Assembly: GCA_016218725.1 (NCBI GenBank)
Contig: JACRDB010000088.1
Coordinates: 1 to 64,000, forward strand
Reading direction: 5' to 3'
From: Deltaproteobacteria bacterium
GTDB taxonomy: Bacteria > Myxococcota_A > Polyangia > Polyangiales > Ga0077539
Length of the DNA stretch: 64,000 bases
Shown: positions 40,355-49,163 of the stretch, piece by piece
Position numbering within the stretch: the first letter of the stretch is position 1
Layout of the letters: the number at the start of each line of letters is the position of its first letter
Position numbers and translations under genes: made by a program
Notes under the pieces: generated by a model
Database searches by the model: none
The model's input: only the letters and a program-made list of their open reading frames with translations
Told to the model about the DNA's origin: nothing

Positions 40355-41958
40355 TGGAATTTGAGCCCCATGCGGGCCTGGACCATGGCCACGCGCTGCA
40401 TGGGGTTGCCCGCGGCGTCGTCGAAGGCCCGTCCCGGGAAGAGCACCCCCCCCTGGAGGCCTCCCTGGAGCGAGACCCCGCGGGCGAGCTCGTAGTCTCC
40501 GAGGAGCCCGAGGTCGAGCTCGACCCCGAGGTCCCGGCGCGAGGCGTCGCCTCCGCGGAAGTTCCTGGCGCTGCCCACGAGCTGCACGCTCACGGGGTCA
40601 ACCCAGTCCGTGGAGGCCATGGCGACCACCATGGCGCCGCGGACCTCGAGGTGCCGTGAGAGGTTGAAGCTCGCCTGGGGGTACAGGTACATGGCGCCGG
40701 TGACGCCGCCGGAGGAGGGGAGGAGGAACGCCCCGTGGGTGGGGCGACCCAGGAGGTTCGGGTCCGAGGCGATGGATGCGCTGCGGGCGGTCTGCCACGC
40801 GACGACCTCGGGGAAGAGGATCATGCCTACGCGGTACGAGGGGTTGAAGGTGAACCTCCGCTGGGCGCCGTCCACGGGGTTGGAGTCCCCCGAGGCGTAG
40901 CCGCCTTCGAGGGCGACGCGGTAGCGCTCGTCGCGCTCGAAGCCCACCTCGGCGACGGCGCCGAACTGGACGATCCGGTGGTGATCGATGAACTGCGTGC
41001 GCGCGACGTCCGTGGACCCGAGGAGGCCCGCGAGCTCCAGGCCCGCGAAGACCCTGCCGAGGTGGTCGGGCTGGGGCCACTCCCAGCGGGCGTAGAGATC
41101 CCCGACGGCGACGCCGAGGGTCCCCAGGTCCTGGCGGTAGGTGATGTCCCTCCAGGCGACGTAGCCGCCGACGCGGCGGCGGTCGCAGCGGGCGCGGCAG
41201 GCGTGGTCTTGATAGAACATGGCGAGGACGCCCTGGAGGGCGATGTCCCCGGCGGCGAGGGACGCGACGCGGTCGCGGTAGATGAGGTCCCCGGCGACGG
41301 CGACGGTGAGGTCCGTCTGGCGCCCGAAGGGCCTCGTGGCGAAGGCCACGCGCTCGACCAGGTCGCCCTGGCGGTAGTCCCCGAAGAGGGGGGTGCGGTC
41401 GCCGTCGTTGGCGAGCATGCCGAGGCCCGAGGTGAAGCCCTGCTGCCCGACCCGGAGGAGCCCGACGGGGCTCTCCCATTCGACATACAACTGCCGGAGG
41501 TCAAAGAGGTTGACCGGGAGGAGCTCCAGGCGCTGCTCGCGGGACAGGCCCACGTCCTGGGGGTAGGCCTCGGCGAGCACGAGGCGCGCGATGTCGAACG
41601 CGCTGAGCACCCGGAAGCGCTCGCCGATGGAGAGGGTGGGGCGGAAGCGGAACCAGTGCTCGGCCCAGAGGTTCTGCCCGAGGACCGTGGACTGGTCCGT
41701 GCGCCCGGGGGTGGTCTGGAGGGGGATGTCCGTCAGGGCGTTGAAGCGGAGCTGGAGCTCGCCGGGGAGGCGCAGGGTGACCGTGGGTCCACCGGAGGGG
41801 GTCGCCAGGGCTCTTGGCTGGGGCGCGGGGGCGGGGGGAGCGGTGTCTCTCGGCGGGGCGGGGTCCTCCGGCGAGGGGGTACCGTTGCTTGTCCCCTGGG
41901 CCAGGGCGCGGGCGCCCAGCAACGACATGGAAAGAAACAACGGCAGGGCGCGTCGCAT
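40351..41958 (-). CDS. Outer-membrane beta-barrel protein
   Basis: 535 residues. Signal peptide MRRALPLFLSMSLLGARALAQ, a Pro-rich linker, then alternating amphipathic strands to a C-terminal Phe-Gln (MGLKFQ). Family-like pieces: LWAEHWFRFRPTLSIGERFRV, FDLRQLYVEWESPVGLLRVGQ, ASGDSNPVDGAQRRFTFNPSY. These recall alginate-export (AlgE-like) or related 16-18-strand porins, but I cannot fix the substrate. Two cysteines (DHACRARCDRRR) may form an extracellular disulfide. A TACCCC element lies near 41975 upstream of the ATG. First gene of a three-gene operon. Confidence 0.83.
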   Translation of the reverse strand: MRRALPLFLSMSLLGARALAQGTSNGTPSPEDPAPPRDTAPPAPAPQPRALATPSGGPTVTLRLPGELQLRFNALTDIPLQTTPGRTDQSTVLGQNLWAEHWFRFRPTLSIGERFRVLSAFDIARLVLAEAYPQDVGLSREQRLELLPVNLFDLRQLYVEWESPVGLLRVGQQGFTSGLGMLANDGDRTPLFGDYRQGDLVERVAFATRPFGRQTDLTVAVAGDLIYRDRVASLAAGDIALQGVLAMFYQDHACRARCDRRRVGGYVAWRDITYRQDLGTLGVAVGDLYARWEWPQPDHLGRVFAGLELAGLLGSTDVARTQFIDHHRIVQFGAVAEVGFERDERYRVALEGGYASGDSNPVDGAQRRFTFNPSYRVGMILFPEVVAWQTARSASIASDPNLLGRPTHGAFLLPSSGGVTGAMYLYPQASFNLSRHLEVRGAMVVAMASTDWVDPVSVQLVGSARNFRGGDASRRDLGVELDLGLLGDYELARGVSLQGGLQGGVLFPGRAFDDAAGNPMQRVAMVQARMGLKFQ

Positions 41959-42029
41959 GGTTGCGCGCCAAGGGGTACCACCGAAGGGCCCTCTGGTGGG
42001 GCAAAACCCGCGTGGGACTACGGCGGGTC

Positions 42030-42575
42030 TCAGGGGGTGGCGCGGGTGACCCTCGGGGGCTGGGCGTCGGGGTCCCGGACCGAGCCGTCGCCGCGAAGCT
42101 CCAGCCGGAAGGTGCGCGCGCCGTCCGCGGCGGTCTCGACGACCTCCACCGCGGCGCGGCCGACGCGGTCGTCCTCGTCGGAGCGTGGGGACCAGTCACT
42201 GATCCGGGCCTCGACGGTGACGCCCGGGGCGAGGAAGGGCCCCCGGTCCACGAGCACCCGGGTGATGGCCCGGCGCCCGTTGGGGTACACCCCGATGGCG
42301 GCGCGCACCCTCACGCTCCCGTCCCCCGGGGCGAGGCCCACCTCGGAGGAGACCCCTTCGGTGCGCGAGGGCTCTCCCCAGGCCAGGGGCACCACGAAGG
42401 CGGCGCGCACGTAGGTGCCGTCCCACGCGGCGCCGTGGAGCCCCTCGTGCCAGCGCACGGCCGCGAGGGCCCCGCCCAGCACCACCACGACGAACACCAC
42501 GAAGCCCAGGATGGACCCCCAGGCGCGGCGGGATCCGTCGGTGGGGGCGGGCTGCGCCGGGAGGGCGTCGACCAT
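42030..42575 (-). CDS. Membrane-anchored hypothetical protein
   Basis: 181 residues: a short cytoplasmic tail, one membrane helix (WGSILGFVVFVVVVLGGALAAV) and a beta-rich periplasmic domain of about 130 residues (YVRAAFVVPLAWGEPSR, VRVRAAIGVYPNGRRAITRV, TVEARISDWSPRSDEDD). Looks like a cytochrome-oxidase-assembly or DUF-type signal-anchor protein but carries no Cys or His pair. Function unknown. A TACGAT hexamer (42591-42586) is 10 nt before the ATG. Confidence 0.7.
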   Translation of the reverse strand: MVDALPAQPAPTDGSRRAWGSILGFVVFVVVVLGGALAAVRWHEGLHGAAWDGTYVRAAFVVPLAWGEPSRTEGVSSEVGLAPGDGSVRVRAAIGVYPNGRRAITRVLVDRGPFLAPGVTVEARISDWSPRSDEDDRVGRAAVEVVETAADGARTFRLELRGDGSVRDPDAQPPRVTRATP

Positions 42576-42626
42576 GGGGTGTGGGATCGTACCGCGGAAA
42601 CGCGCGCAAAGGCACGCGCGGTCCCT

Positions 42627-43205
42627 CTAAGGGTGGTTGCTCTCGACCTCGGTGACGTACAGCGTGGCGGGGTTGTTGGCCGTGGCGTCGTAGGAGCCGA
42701 CCCAGATGTCGTAGCGGCCGGCCGGGGGGTTGTGGAAATCAATGGCGGGCATGCGGGCGCTGCCCCAGGCGAGGTGGCCGTGGTCGTCGTTGCAGCGCCA
42801 CTGGCCGTTGGGCTCGTTGATCACCAGGGTGGCGTCGGAGTTGTTGTTGGTGACCACATAGAACCGAAGAAAATTGAAGGTGGTCCCGGCGTGGAAGGTG
42901 AAGTGGAAGTCCGGGCGACGGGTCACGAAGGAACGGCCGCAGACGGAGCCGTCGAACGCGTCGACCATGCCGAGGTCCGCCACGTTGACGGGGTGCTGGC
43001 CTCCGCCCGCGGTGAGGGGAAATCCCCAGGGGTCCGGGGTGAAGCCCGACCGCAGGGTGCCCCCGCCGAAGTTCGAGTCGGCGTTGAAATCCAGCATCTC
43101 CCTTGCGTGGTTCCATGAGGCGACGTTGGCGGGGGTGGCGACATAGCCGCCGGACTTGCAGGCACCAAGGACGACCAACAAACACAGCGTGGACAAGGGG
43201 CGCAT
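42627..43205 (-). CDS. Lipoprotein with PPC-like C-terminal domain
   Basis: 192 residues, MRPLSTLCLLVVLGAC with lipobox Cys 16. The mature domain reads DAFDGSVCGRSFVTRRPDFHF, NFLRFYVVTNNNSDATLVIN, WRCNDDHGHLAWG and PAGRYDIWVGSYDATANNPA, which follows the pattern of bacterial pre-peptidase (PPC) beta-sandwiches: N.D......P.G.Y.VWVG. Two cysteines (VCGR and WRCN) likely form a disulfide. A carbohydrate- or protein-binding surface lipoprotein is likely. The 200 bp beyond its start (43206-43403) hold small hairpins only. Confidence 0.78.
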   Translation of the reverse strand: MRPLSTLCLLVVLGACKSGGYVATPANVASWNHAREMLDFNADSNFGGGTLRSGFTPDPWGFPLTAGGGQHPVNVADLGMVDAFDGSVCGRSFVTRRPDFHFTFHAGTTFNFLRFYVVTNNNSDATLVINEPNGQWRCNDDHGHLAWGSARMPAIDFHNPPAGRYDIWVGSYDATANNPATLYVTEVESNHP

Positions 43206-43379
43206 CGGGGGGCCTCGCGGGGTGGGGGGTCGCGCCGGAGGATCCGTCAGCCCCCGACCCTTGTCACGCCCCGTCTCCCGTGGGCCAAGGAGGGCATCGA
43301 GGGGGTGCGGCGTCCGTGCCGCACCTGGCGGAGCTGGCGCCGACAGTGTGGTCGGGAGTGCTGTCCGCAGGAAGTGCGC

Positions 43380-43396
43380 GGGGCCCTCTGGGCCCC
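43380..43396 (-). terminator. Hairpin after the Rpn-like gene
   Basis: GGGGCCC-TCT-GGGCCCC, 7 nt past the stop at 43404. A second stem, GTGCGGC/GCCGCAC, lies at 43305-43324. Otherwise 43206-43403 contains nothing I can support. Confidence 0.4.
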
Positions 43397-43403
43397 CGGG
43401 GAG

Positions 43404-44282
43404 TCACCGCGCGGTCGGGTCACCGAGCCATGCGCCGAGCTCCGCGGGCGAGAGATCGAGCACCACGTCCCCGAGGCGCTCCGGGCCCACCACAGCGATC
43501 CGCGCCCGGAGCGCGACCCGCTCCTCGTCGGTGAGCGCGCGGGCGAGGCGCCGTTCGAACAGCCGTACCAACGCGCCGAGGACCCTGTCGATACCCTTGT
43601 CTATGCCGCGGTCCGTGGCCCTCCGCTCCCACTCGTCGAGAATCTGTTGCGCGTTGCTCACGAAGTCCTCCTCGTCTGGGGTTCTTTGAGCGGGTAGCTC
43701 AGGGATCTGCGTTCGCCATTGTAGCAGCATGGGGAGGAGCCGCCGCTCCCAGGCGTCGTCGGGAAGCGCCAAAAGCTCCCGGGCGGCCCGCCTGAGCACG
43801 GGGCCCTGGCCAAAGAGCCGCAGCGCCAGCGTGTCGCGCCCTCCTGGCAGCGCCGAGACCGAGAGCAGCCGCAGCCCGAAGCCCGCGGCCGCAGCGAAGC
43901 TCCCCGAGGGCCAGGCCCGCAGCGGCCGAAGGTGAAACGCCCGACGGACCTTCCTCGGGTCGCCCGCGACCACCAGCCAGAGGGTGGCGTCGGCGCCAGC
44001 GTCGCCCAGGGCGTGGCGCCAGGAGAGGAACTTGCGGTGGCAGTCCCGCACGTCCTCCGCGTCCGGCGTGTCATGGAAGGCCTCCAGCATGCAGACCCCA
44101 CGAGCGATCCGCCCGAGGAGGCCACGTTCCGGTAACAGGGCCTTCTTCGTCGGGTCCGGCTCGAAGGTCGTGTCTGCACGCTGGGGCGCCGCCGACACCT
44201 CGAGCTCCGTCTGCACCCTCCCCACGTCTCCCAGGGTGCCGCGCCACAGGTCCTTCGCGAGGCTGTCGAAGCGGGTACGCAT
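43404..44282 (-). CDS. Rpn/YhgA-like putative PD-(D/E)XK family protein
   Basis: 292 residues. The opening MRTRFDSLAKDLWRGTLGDVGRVQTELEVSAAPQRADTTFEPDP is typical of the large group of Rpn-like cytosolic proteins found in cyanobacteria and Myxococcota; the part AAPQRADTTFEPDP is where the first catalytic acid lies. The middle is hydrophobic (FAAAAGFGLRLLSVSALPGG). The C-terminus (WERRATDRGIDKGIDRVLGALVRLFERRLARALTDEE..., then LGDVVLDLSPAELGAWLGD) matches the DUF4351-like tail. Domestic or recombination-promoting nuclease is one possibility; the second catalytic Glu-x-Lys is not evident, so the enzyme may be inactive. Confidence 0.72.
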   Translation of the reverse strand: MRTRFDSLAKDLWRGTLGDVGRVQTELEVSAAPQRADTTFEPDPTKKALLPERGLLGRIARGVCMLEAFHDTPDAEDVRDCHRKFLSWRHALGDAGADATLWLVVAGDPRKVRRAFHLRPLRAWPSGSFAAAAGFGLRLLSVSALPGGRDTLALRLFGQGPVLRRAARELLALPDDAWERRLLPMLLQWRTQIPELPAQRTPDEEDFVSNAQQILDEWERRATDRGIDKGIDRVLGALVRLFERRLARALTDEERVALRARIAVVGPERLGDVVLDLSPAELGAWLGDPTAR

Positions 44283-44429
44283 CGCGCCACCGTTGTCGCC
44301 TCGAACCGCGGCGAGGTTGCGCGCCTCCCGATTTTGGCTACCTCTGCCTGGTCACCCGCCCTTCGGATACGCCGTCCGCCATGAGAGCCTGGATGACCGC
44401 GCGTAACGGGGGCCCCTCCCGGGGGTGAC

Positions 44430-46037
44430 TCACCGCGCGAGGGCCTGACGCAGCCACGGGAGCGCATGCGCGGGCTCCGCCGCGACCGCACAGAGCACGC
44501 CTCCCACGAACGCGCCCATCACCCCCGCGGCGCCCACGTCGCACCCGGAGAGGAAGAGCCCCGGCACGGGCGTCCTCGGGCGCAGCCACGGGTTCTCGTA
44601 GCGCGCGGGCGTGGACACCACGCCGTAGATCCCGCCCTCGGCGGGGCTCGTGAAGTGCTCCGTGGTCAACGGCGTGGACAGCTCGGCGTGGCGCACCAGG
44701 GCCTCGACCCCCGGGCGGTGGCGGTAGAACTGCGCCAGGAGCCGCCCGAGGAGCTCCTCCTTGAGGGCCTCGTAGTCCTCCGGACGCCGCTGCCAGCGCG
44801 TCTTCTTCCATTTCTCGAACGCGCGATATGGCACGAAGGTCACCACCTCGGCGGTGTGCAGGTCCTCCGGTCCCGGGTCGTGCGACGGGTCCTTGAGCGA
44901 GGGGTAGCTGGTGTACAGCACCGGGGCCTCGGCGTCGGGTGAGGCGAAGTCCCACGCGGTCACCTCCGGGTCCCAGGTCTCCCAGAACCACTGGTTGGCC
45001 GCGCCCCCTCCCGCCGCCCGCGCGTCCCCCTGGAGCCCGAGGTACGCGCACAGGTGCGCGGGGGACGGGGGCATCGCCGCGATGGCCTCGGTCCAGCGCC
45101 CCCGGTGCGCGGGCGGCAGGAGCTTCGTCGCCGTCACCTGCGCGCTCGCGGCGCTCACCACACGCTTCGCGCGGAGGACCTCGCCGCCCACGAGGCGCAC
45201 CCCCACGGCGGCCCCGCGCTCGACCAGGATCTCCTCCACGTCGGCCCGGATGCGGGTCCAGCCGCCCGCCTCAGCCACGGTGCCAAGGAGCGCCCTCGCG
45301 ATGCTCCCCGCGCCCCCCACCGGGTAGTACGCCCCGCGCAGGAAATGGTGCACCACCCCCGCATGGATGGCGAAGCTCCCCTGGCTGGGCGGCGAGCCGT
45401 AGTAGCCCCACTGGCCCGCGAGCACCGTCTTGAGCCGGGCGTTGTCCGTGAGCCCGTCGAGCACCTGGCGCAAGGTCACCTGCGTGTGGCGGCGCACACC
45501 CCGCTGGGTGAAGGGCGCCAGGAGCCTCGCGGCGGCCTCGGGCAGCGCGCGGGAGAGGTAGTAACCCCGCAGGGACCCCACCGCCGAGCGCACCGCGGAG
45601 AAGTACCCGTCGATGGCCCGCACCTCGTCCGGGAAGGCCTCGCAGAGGTTCTCCCGGAAGGCCCTGGGGTTGTCCGGGAACTCGATGGTGAACCCGCCAG
45701 GGTAGTGAAAGCGCTCGTACACCGACCCGAGGGAGGCCCAGCGAAGGCGGTCTCCCGCCAGGGCCCCAAGGGCGCGCCCGAGGAGCGCCCGGTCGCTCAC
45801 CTCGCCGATGGCATGCACCCCCACGTCCCAGTGCCAGCGCTTGCGGCGGAACGCGTGGGTGAACCCCCCGGGGATGTAGTGGCGCTCCAACACCAGCACC
45901 CGCTTCCCAAGCCGCGACAGGAGCGCCGCCGTGGTCATTCCCCCCATGCCCGAGCCAAGCACCAGGTAGTCCCAGGGTCCGTCGGGCGTGTGAGTCCCCC
46001 AGGGGCGGTCGTCGGGTCTGGTCATCGGGAGCGCCAT
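44430..46037 (-). CDS. FAD-dependent oxidoreductase, carotenoid isomerase/retinol saturase type
   Basis: 535 residues from the ATG at 46037 (46025 is equally possible; residues before it are not protein-like). The dinucleotide motif is YLVLGSGMGGMTTAALLSRLGKRVLVLERHYIPGG near residue 26. It is followed by THAFRRKRWHWDVGVHAIGE and, toward the end, GLFLSGCDVGAAGVMGAFVGG, the second FAD-contact block. These match the phytoene desaturase/CrtISO/RetSat group of amine-oxidase-like enzymes, which act on polyenes such as carotenoids. No carotenoid genes are adjacent. It is divergent from the small secreted protein at 46139. Confidence 0.9.
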   Translation of the reverse strand: MALPMTRPDDRPWGTHTPDGPWDYLVLGSGMGGMTTAALLSRLGKRVLVLERHYIPGGFTHAFRRKRWHWDVGVHAIGEVSDRALLGRALGALAGDRLRWASLGSVYERFHYPGGFTIEFPDNPRAFRENLCEAFPDEVRAIDGYFSAVRSAVGSLRGYYLSRALPEAAARLLAPFTQRGVRRHTQVTLRQVLDGLTDNARLKTVLAGQWGYYGSPPSQGSFAIHAGVVHHFLRGAYYPVGGAGSIARALLGTVAEAGGWTRIRADVEEILVERGAAVGVRLVGGEVLRAKRVVSAASAQVTATKLLPPAHRGRWTEAIAAMPPSPAHLCAYLGLQGDARAAGGGAANQWFWETWDPEVTAWDFASPDAEAPVLYTSYPSLKDPSHDPGPEDLHTAEVVTFVPYRAFEKWKKTRWQRRPEDYEALKEELLGRLLAQFYRHRPGVEALVRHAELSTPLTTEHFTSPAEGGIYGVVSTPARYENPWLRPRTPVPGLFLSGCDVGAAGVMGAFVGGVLCAVAAEPAHALPWLRQALAR

Positions 46038-46138
46038 CCAACACGCACACCACGGGTCTGTCCACCACCGGCGGCACCCCGGCCGGGAATGCGCCGGGGC
46101 GGGCGTGACGTTTGGAGCGCCGGAGGAACACCCCGGCC

Positions 46139-46558
46139 ATGCAGACACGCACCGCTCTCCTTTGTGGCGCAAGCCTCGTCGCGAACCTCGCCCTGTCCGG
46201 CCCGTCGCTCCAGGCGCAGCCCCGACCGGCCACGCAGCCCGCGTACACCGTGCGCTACAGCGTCCAGCCCCCGGGAGGCGCCCGCGCGCTCCTCGCGGGC
46301 GAGGGCGAACTGCGCCCCTCGCAGCCCCTGCACGTCTCGCTGCGGGACACCGCCGAGGCCCCGTCGCTGGACCTCTCGCTGGAGGCCCACCCCGAGCGCG
46401 ACGGCTCCGTCTCCCTCATGGCTCGCTGGACCGAGAGCGACCGCTCCGGTCGGCGCCTCGTCTGGGACCCGCAGCTCCGTCTCGCCCGAGGCCACGAGGC
46501 CACCGCCAGCGTCACCTGGGGCGCGGACGCGCGGGTGCTCACGCTCTCCGTGCGCTGA
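46139..46558 (+). CDS. Small secreted hypothetical protein
   Basis: 139 residues. The ATG at 46139 gives a signal peptide, MQTRTALLCGASLVANLALS, cleaved near LQAQ. The mature part is beta-rich (YTVRYSVQPPGGARALLAGEG, LHVSLRDTAEAPSLDLSLEA, LVWDPQLRLARGHEATASV). GGAGGAAC lies 15 nt upstream. No cysteine in the mature protein and no family I recognise. The next gene follows 58 bp on. Confidence 0.7.
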   Translation: MQTRTALLCGASLVANLALSGPSLQAQPRPATQPAYTVRYSVQPPGGARALLAGEGELRPSQPLHVSLRDTAEAPSLDLSLEAHPERDGSVSLMARWTESDRSGRRLVWDPQLRLARGHEATASVTWGADARVLTLSVR

Positions 46559-46598
46559 CGACGGCCTCCACGGCTTTGCCCGGGGGCCTGGGATCGCG

Positions 46599-46604
46599 TA
46601 CGGT
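46599..46604 (+). promoter_or_regulatory. Candidate -10 TACGGT before the 46617 lipoprotein gene
   Basis: TACGGT ends 12 nt before the ATG at 46617, giving a predicted leader of only a few nucleotides. Confidence 0.4.
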
Positions 46605-46616
46605 AGCGCCCGCACC

Positions 46617-47300
46617 ATGAGACCCCTCGTCGCGCTGAGTGTGTGTGTGGCCCTGGCATGCACCCGGAGCCGCGCCAGCTCCACCGCGCCGCGCCCTCGC
46701 GCTGCGAACACCGCGCCGCGCCCTCGCGCCGCGAGCGCCGCCCCCGCCGTGGCCCAGGCGCTCCCCGCGCGCCCGCCGGAGCGCGAGGAGGAGGAGCTCG
46801 TGACCCCCGCCCGGGACCTGTCTCCCTACGCCGACTCCGAGGAGGGCCTCCGGGCCCTCGTCGCGGACCTGGCGCGCGCCGCCCGTGGGCACGGGAGTGA
46901 TCGCGAGCGCCTGGAGTCCCTGGAGCGCTCGCTCCGGCTGGACGACGCCCGCGTGGAGCTGGCCTTCACCTTTGACGGCGCCCGCGCCCTGGGCCCCGCC
47001 CTCGTCGCCCGCGCCCCGGAGCGCCTGGAGGCCCGCGTGCAGGCCCTCCGCGCGCTGCCGGAGCCCCACACGGTGAGGGTCTCCTCGGCCCTCGGGAGCG
47101 AGCTTGGGCCCCGGAGCGCCGGCGCCGCCCGGCCGACCGTGCGCTTCTACCGCGCCGAGGTCGCCGCGCCGTCGGGCGCCACGGTGGTGCTGGAGCCCGT
47201 GGGCTTCCTGGGCGGGCGCTGGTGCTACCTCGCGGAGGCGTGGACCGCGCTCCCGCCGGGGGGCGCGCCCGTCGCCCCGCCCGCGGGCCCCTCGCACTGA
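46617..47300 (+). CDS. Hypothetical lipoprotein
   Basis: 227 residues, MRPLVALSVCVALAC with lipobox Cys 15. A low-complexity region repeats APRPRAA (about 22-48). A charged helical region follows (ADSEEGLRALVADLARAARGHGSDRERLESLERSL), then VELAFTFDGARALGPALVARAPERLEA and a final beta domain (VRFYRAEVAAPSGATVVLEPVG, GGRWCYLAEAWTALP). No family recognised. It ends 9 bp before dapF and may be co-transcribed with it. Confidence 0.78.
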   Translation: MRPLVALSVCVALACTRSRASSTAPRPRAANTAPRPRAASAAPAVAQALPARPPEREEEELVTPARDLSPYADSEEGLRALVADLARAARGHGSDRERLESLERSLRLDDARVELAFTFDGARALGPALVARAPERLEARVQALRALPEPHTVRVSSALGSELGPRSAGAARPTVRFYRAEVAAPSGATVVLEPVGFLGGRWCYLAEAWTALPPGGAPVAPPAGPSH

Positions 47301-47309
47301 GCCACCGCC

Positions 47310-48107
47310 GTGCGCCCGGTGCTCAAATACGAAGGCCTGGGCAACGATTTCGTGCTGCTCGACGGGCGCTCCTGGCCCGCCTCGGAGCTCACCCCGGAGC
47401 GCGCCATCGCCCTCTGCGACCGCCACCGCGGCGTCGGCGGCGACGGCGTCCTCTGGGTCCTCCCGGGCACCGACGACACCGTGCGCATGATCGTCCTCAA
47501 CGCCGACGGCTCCCGACCGGAGATGTGCGGCAATGGCGTGCGCTGTGTGGTCCTGTGGGCGTATGAAGAAAAGCTCCTACAGGGACATACTTGTACGGTG
47601 TTGTCCGACGCCGGACCGAGGCCGTCCACGCTGCACCCCGGCGTCGACGGGAGCGTCCTGGTGACCGTGGCCATGGGTGTGGCCCGGGTGTCGCCGGAGC
47701 CCGCCGAGGTGCGGGTGCCCGAGCGCTCCGAGCCGGTGAGGGTGTCCGTGGTGGACCTGGGCAACCCCCACGGCGTGGTGTTCGACCCGCCGGAGGCCCC
47801 CACGCTCGTCGCCCGGGTGGAGGCCCTGGAGGCCTTCCCCCGGGGCGTCAACGTGGAGCTGGTCACGCCCGTGGGAGATGGCTTTCGGGTGCGCGTCCAC
47901 GAGCGGGGCGTGGGCTGGACCCAGGCGTGTGGCACCGGCGCCTGCGCCGTGGCCGCGGCGGCGGTGCAGCGGGGCCTCGCCGCGCCGGAGGCCCCCGTGC
48001 GCGTAACGCTCGACGGGGGCGCGCTCTCCATCACCGTCGACGGCGCGACGGGGCACGTCCGGATGACCGGCCCGGCCCGCAGGGTGTTCCGCGCCACCCT
48101 CGCCTGA
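47310..48107 (+). CDS. dapF: Diaminopimelate epimerase
   Basis: 265 residues from a GTG at 47310. The two catalytic cysteines are in EMCGNGVRC (Cys 73) and TQACGTGAC (Cys 207), the standard thiolate pair that inverts the centre of LL-diaminopimelate. Other blocks: KYEGLGNDFVLLDG, HRGVGGDGVLWV and VDLGNPHGVVFDPP. It supplies meso-DAP for peptidoglycan and lysine. GTG use and a weak ribosome site (the upstream gene ends 9 nt away) suggest modest expression coupled to the lipoprotein gene. No other dap gene is near. Confidence 0.97.
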   Translation: MRPVLKYEGLGNDFVLLDGRSWPASELTPERAIALCDRHRGVGGDGVLWVLPGTDDTVRMIVLNADGSRPEMCGNGVRCVVLWAYEEKLLQGHTCTVLSDAGPRPSTLHPGVDGSVLVTVAMGVARVSPEPAEVRVPERSEPVRVSVVDLGNPHGVVFDPPEAPTLVARVEALEAFPRGVNVELVTPVGDGFRVRVHERGVGWTQACGTGACAVAAAAVQRGLAAPEAPVRVTLDGGALSITVDGATGHVRMTGPARRVFRATLA

Positions 48108-48133
48108 CGCACACAAGCGCGCAGGACCGGGCG

Positions 48134-48139
48134 TACACT
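48134..48139 (+). promoter_or_regulatory. Candidate -10 TACACT, 7 nt before a start codon
   Basis: Same layout as the TACACT at 13538. Predicts a leaderless mRNA for the CPBP protease gene. Confidence 0.45.
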
Positions 48140-48146
48140 CCGGGGG

Positions 48147-49082
48147 ATGTCCCCCGCGCCCGAGAGCCCACCCGTGGAGAGCCCCGTGGTCGTCGCCCAG
48201 GGGCGCCCGGCCCGGGTGTGGACCGTCTTCGTGGGCTTCGTGGTGGCCCTGGTGGTGCTCCTGGGGCTCAACGCGCTGGTCTTCGCGGCGTACCTCGTCC
48301 GGGCCCTCCAGGGGCGCGCCACGCCCGTGTCCCGCGCCGACCTCACCGCGCTCCTGCGCGCCCTGCCCGAGAACCTCCCGGTGATCATCCTGTCGGCCCT
48401 CGGGAGCGTGGTGGCCTTCGCGGGCGTCGCCCTCGTCGCCGGAGCCCTCTCCAAGGAGCCCCTGAGAGAACGCCTCCAGCTCCGGGGTACGCCCGGGCCC
48501 TGGACCGTCTACCCCGTGGTGACCCTCGGGTTCCTCGCCGTGAGCGAGACCCTCGGGTCCGTGATCCACCTCTCGGGCCTGCACCGCAGGAGCAGCCTGG
48601 CCCAGCTCGATCGCGTGTTCCGCACCGCCGGTCCCCAGGGTCTCGCGGTCACCCTGCTGGTCGTGGGCGTGGGCGCCGGCGTCGCCGAGGAGCTCTTCTT
48701 CCGGGGCTACCTCCAGTCCCGCCTCGCCCGGCGCTGGCCTCCCTGGGTGGCCATCGCGGTCACCGCGGCGCTCTTCGGCCTCGTCCATTTCGACCCCGTC
48801 CACTCCACCTTTGCGGTCTCCGTCGGGTGCTTCCTCGGCTGGATCGCCTGGCGCGCCCGGAGCATCCTCCCCACCATCGCCGCCCACATCTTCAACAACA
48901 CCGTCGCCACCCTCGCCAGCGCCTCGGGCCACGAGGAGCAGAGCCGCAACGAGAACCTCGCCGCCGCCGCCGTGGGCCTCGCCCTCTCCATCGCCGCCGT
49001 CGTGTGGCTCCACCGCAAGCTCCCCCCGAGCGTGAAGCCCATTCCCACTGGCACAGCCAGGCACAGCGTTCAGAGCCCGTAA
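48147..49082 (+). CDS. CPBP-family intramembrane protease
   Basis: 311 residues with about eight membrane helices. The CAAX-protease/bacteriocin-processing motifs are complete: VAEELFFRGYLQSRLARRW (EExxxR, near residue 177), LFGLVHFDPVHS (the FxxxH block) and IAAHIFNNTVA (HxxxN). The active site lies inside the inner membrane. Bacterial members serve in prenyl-peptide processing or in immunity to or secretion of peptides; the partner here is unknown. The start is set by TACACT 7 nt upstream and lies 40 bp after dapF. Confidence 0.92.
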   Translation: MSPAPESPPVESPVVVAQGRPARVWTVFVGFVVALVVLLGLNALVFAAYLVRALQGRATPVSRADLTALLRALPENLPVIILSALGSVVAFAGVALVAGALSKEPLRERLQLRGTPGPWTVYPVVTLGFLAVSETLGSVIHLSGLHRRSSLAQLDRVFRTAGPQGLAVTLLVVGVGAGVAEELFFRGYLQSRLARRWPPWVAIAVTAALFGLVHFDPVHSTFAVSVGCFLGWIAWRARSILPTIAAHIFNNTVATLASASGHEEQSRNENLAAAAVGLALSIAAVVWLHRKLPPSVKPIPTGTARHSVQSP

Positions 49083-49109
49083 TTACTGCATTTCTTCACC
49101 GTAGAGGGC

Positions 49110-49126
49110 TGGCACGGGGCTGGCAT
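49110..49126 (+). promoter_or_regulatory. Sigma-54 promoter (-24/-12) of the DUF2330 gene
   Basis: TGGCACGGGGCTGGCAT: GG at 49111-49112 and GC at 49123-49124 with the required 10-nt spacing, and a full TGGCAC in the -24 box; the -12 box reads TGGCA instead of TTGCA. Transcription would start near 49136, 28 nt before the ATG. The ribosome site GAGGAGG at 49152-49158 fits. Confidence 0.6.
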
Positions 49127-49163
49127 TGGCTCATGGCACAGGTCACCCTGTGAGGAGGTTCCC

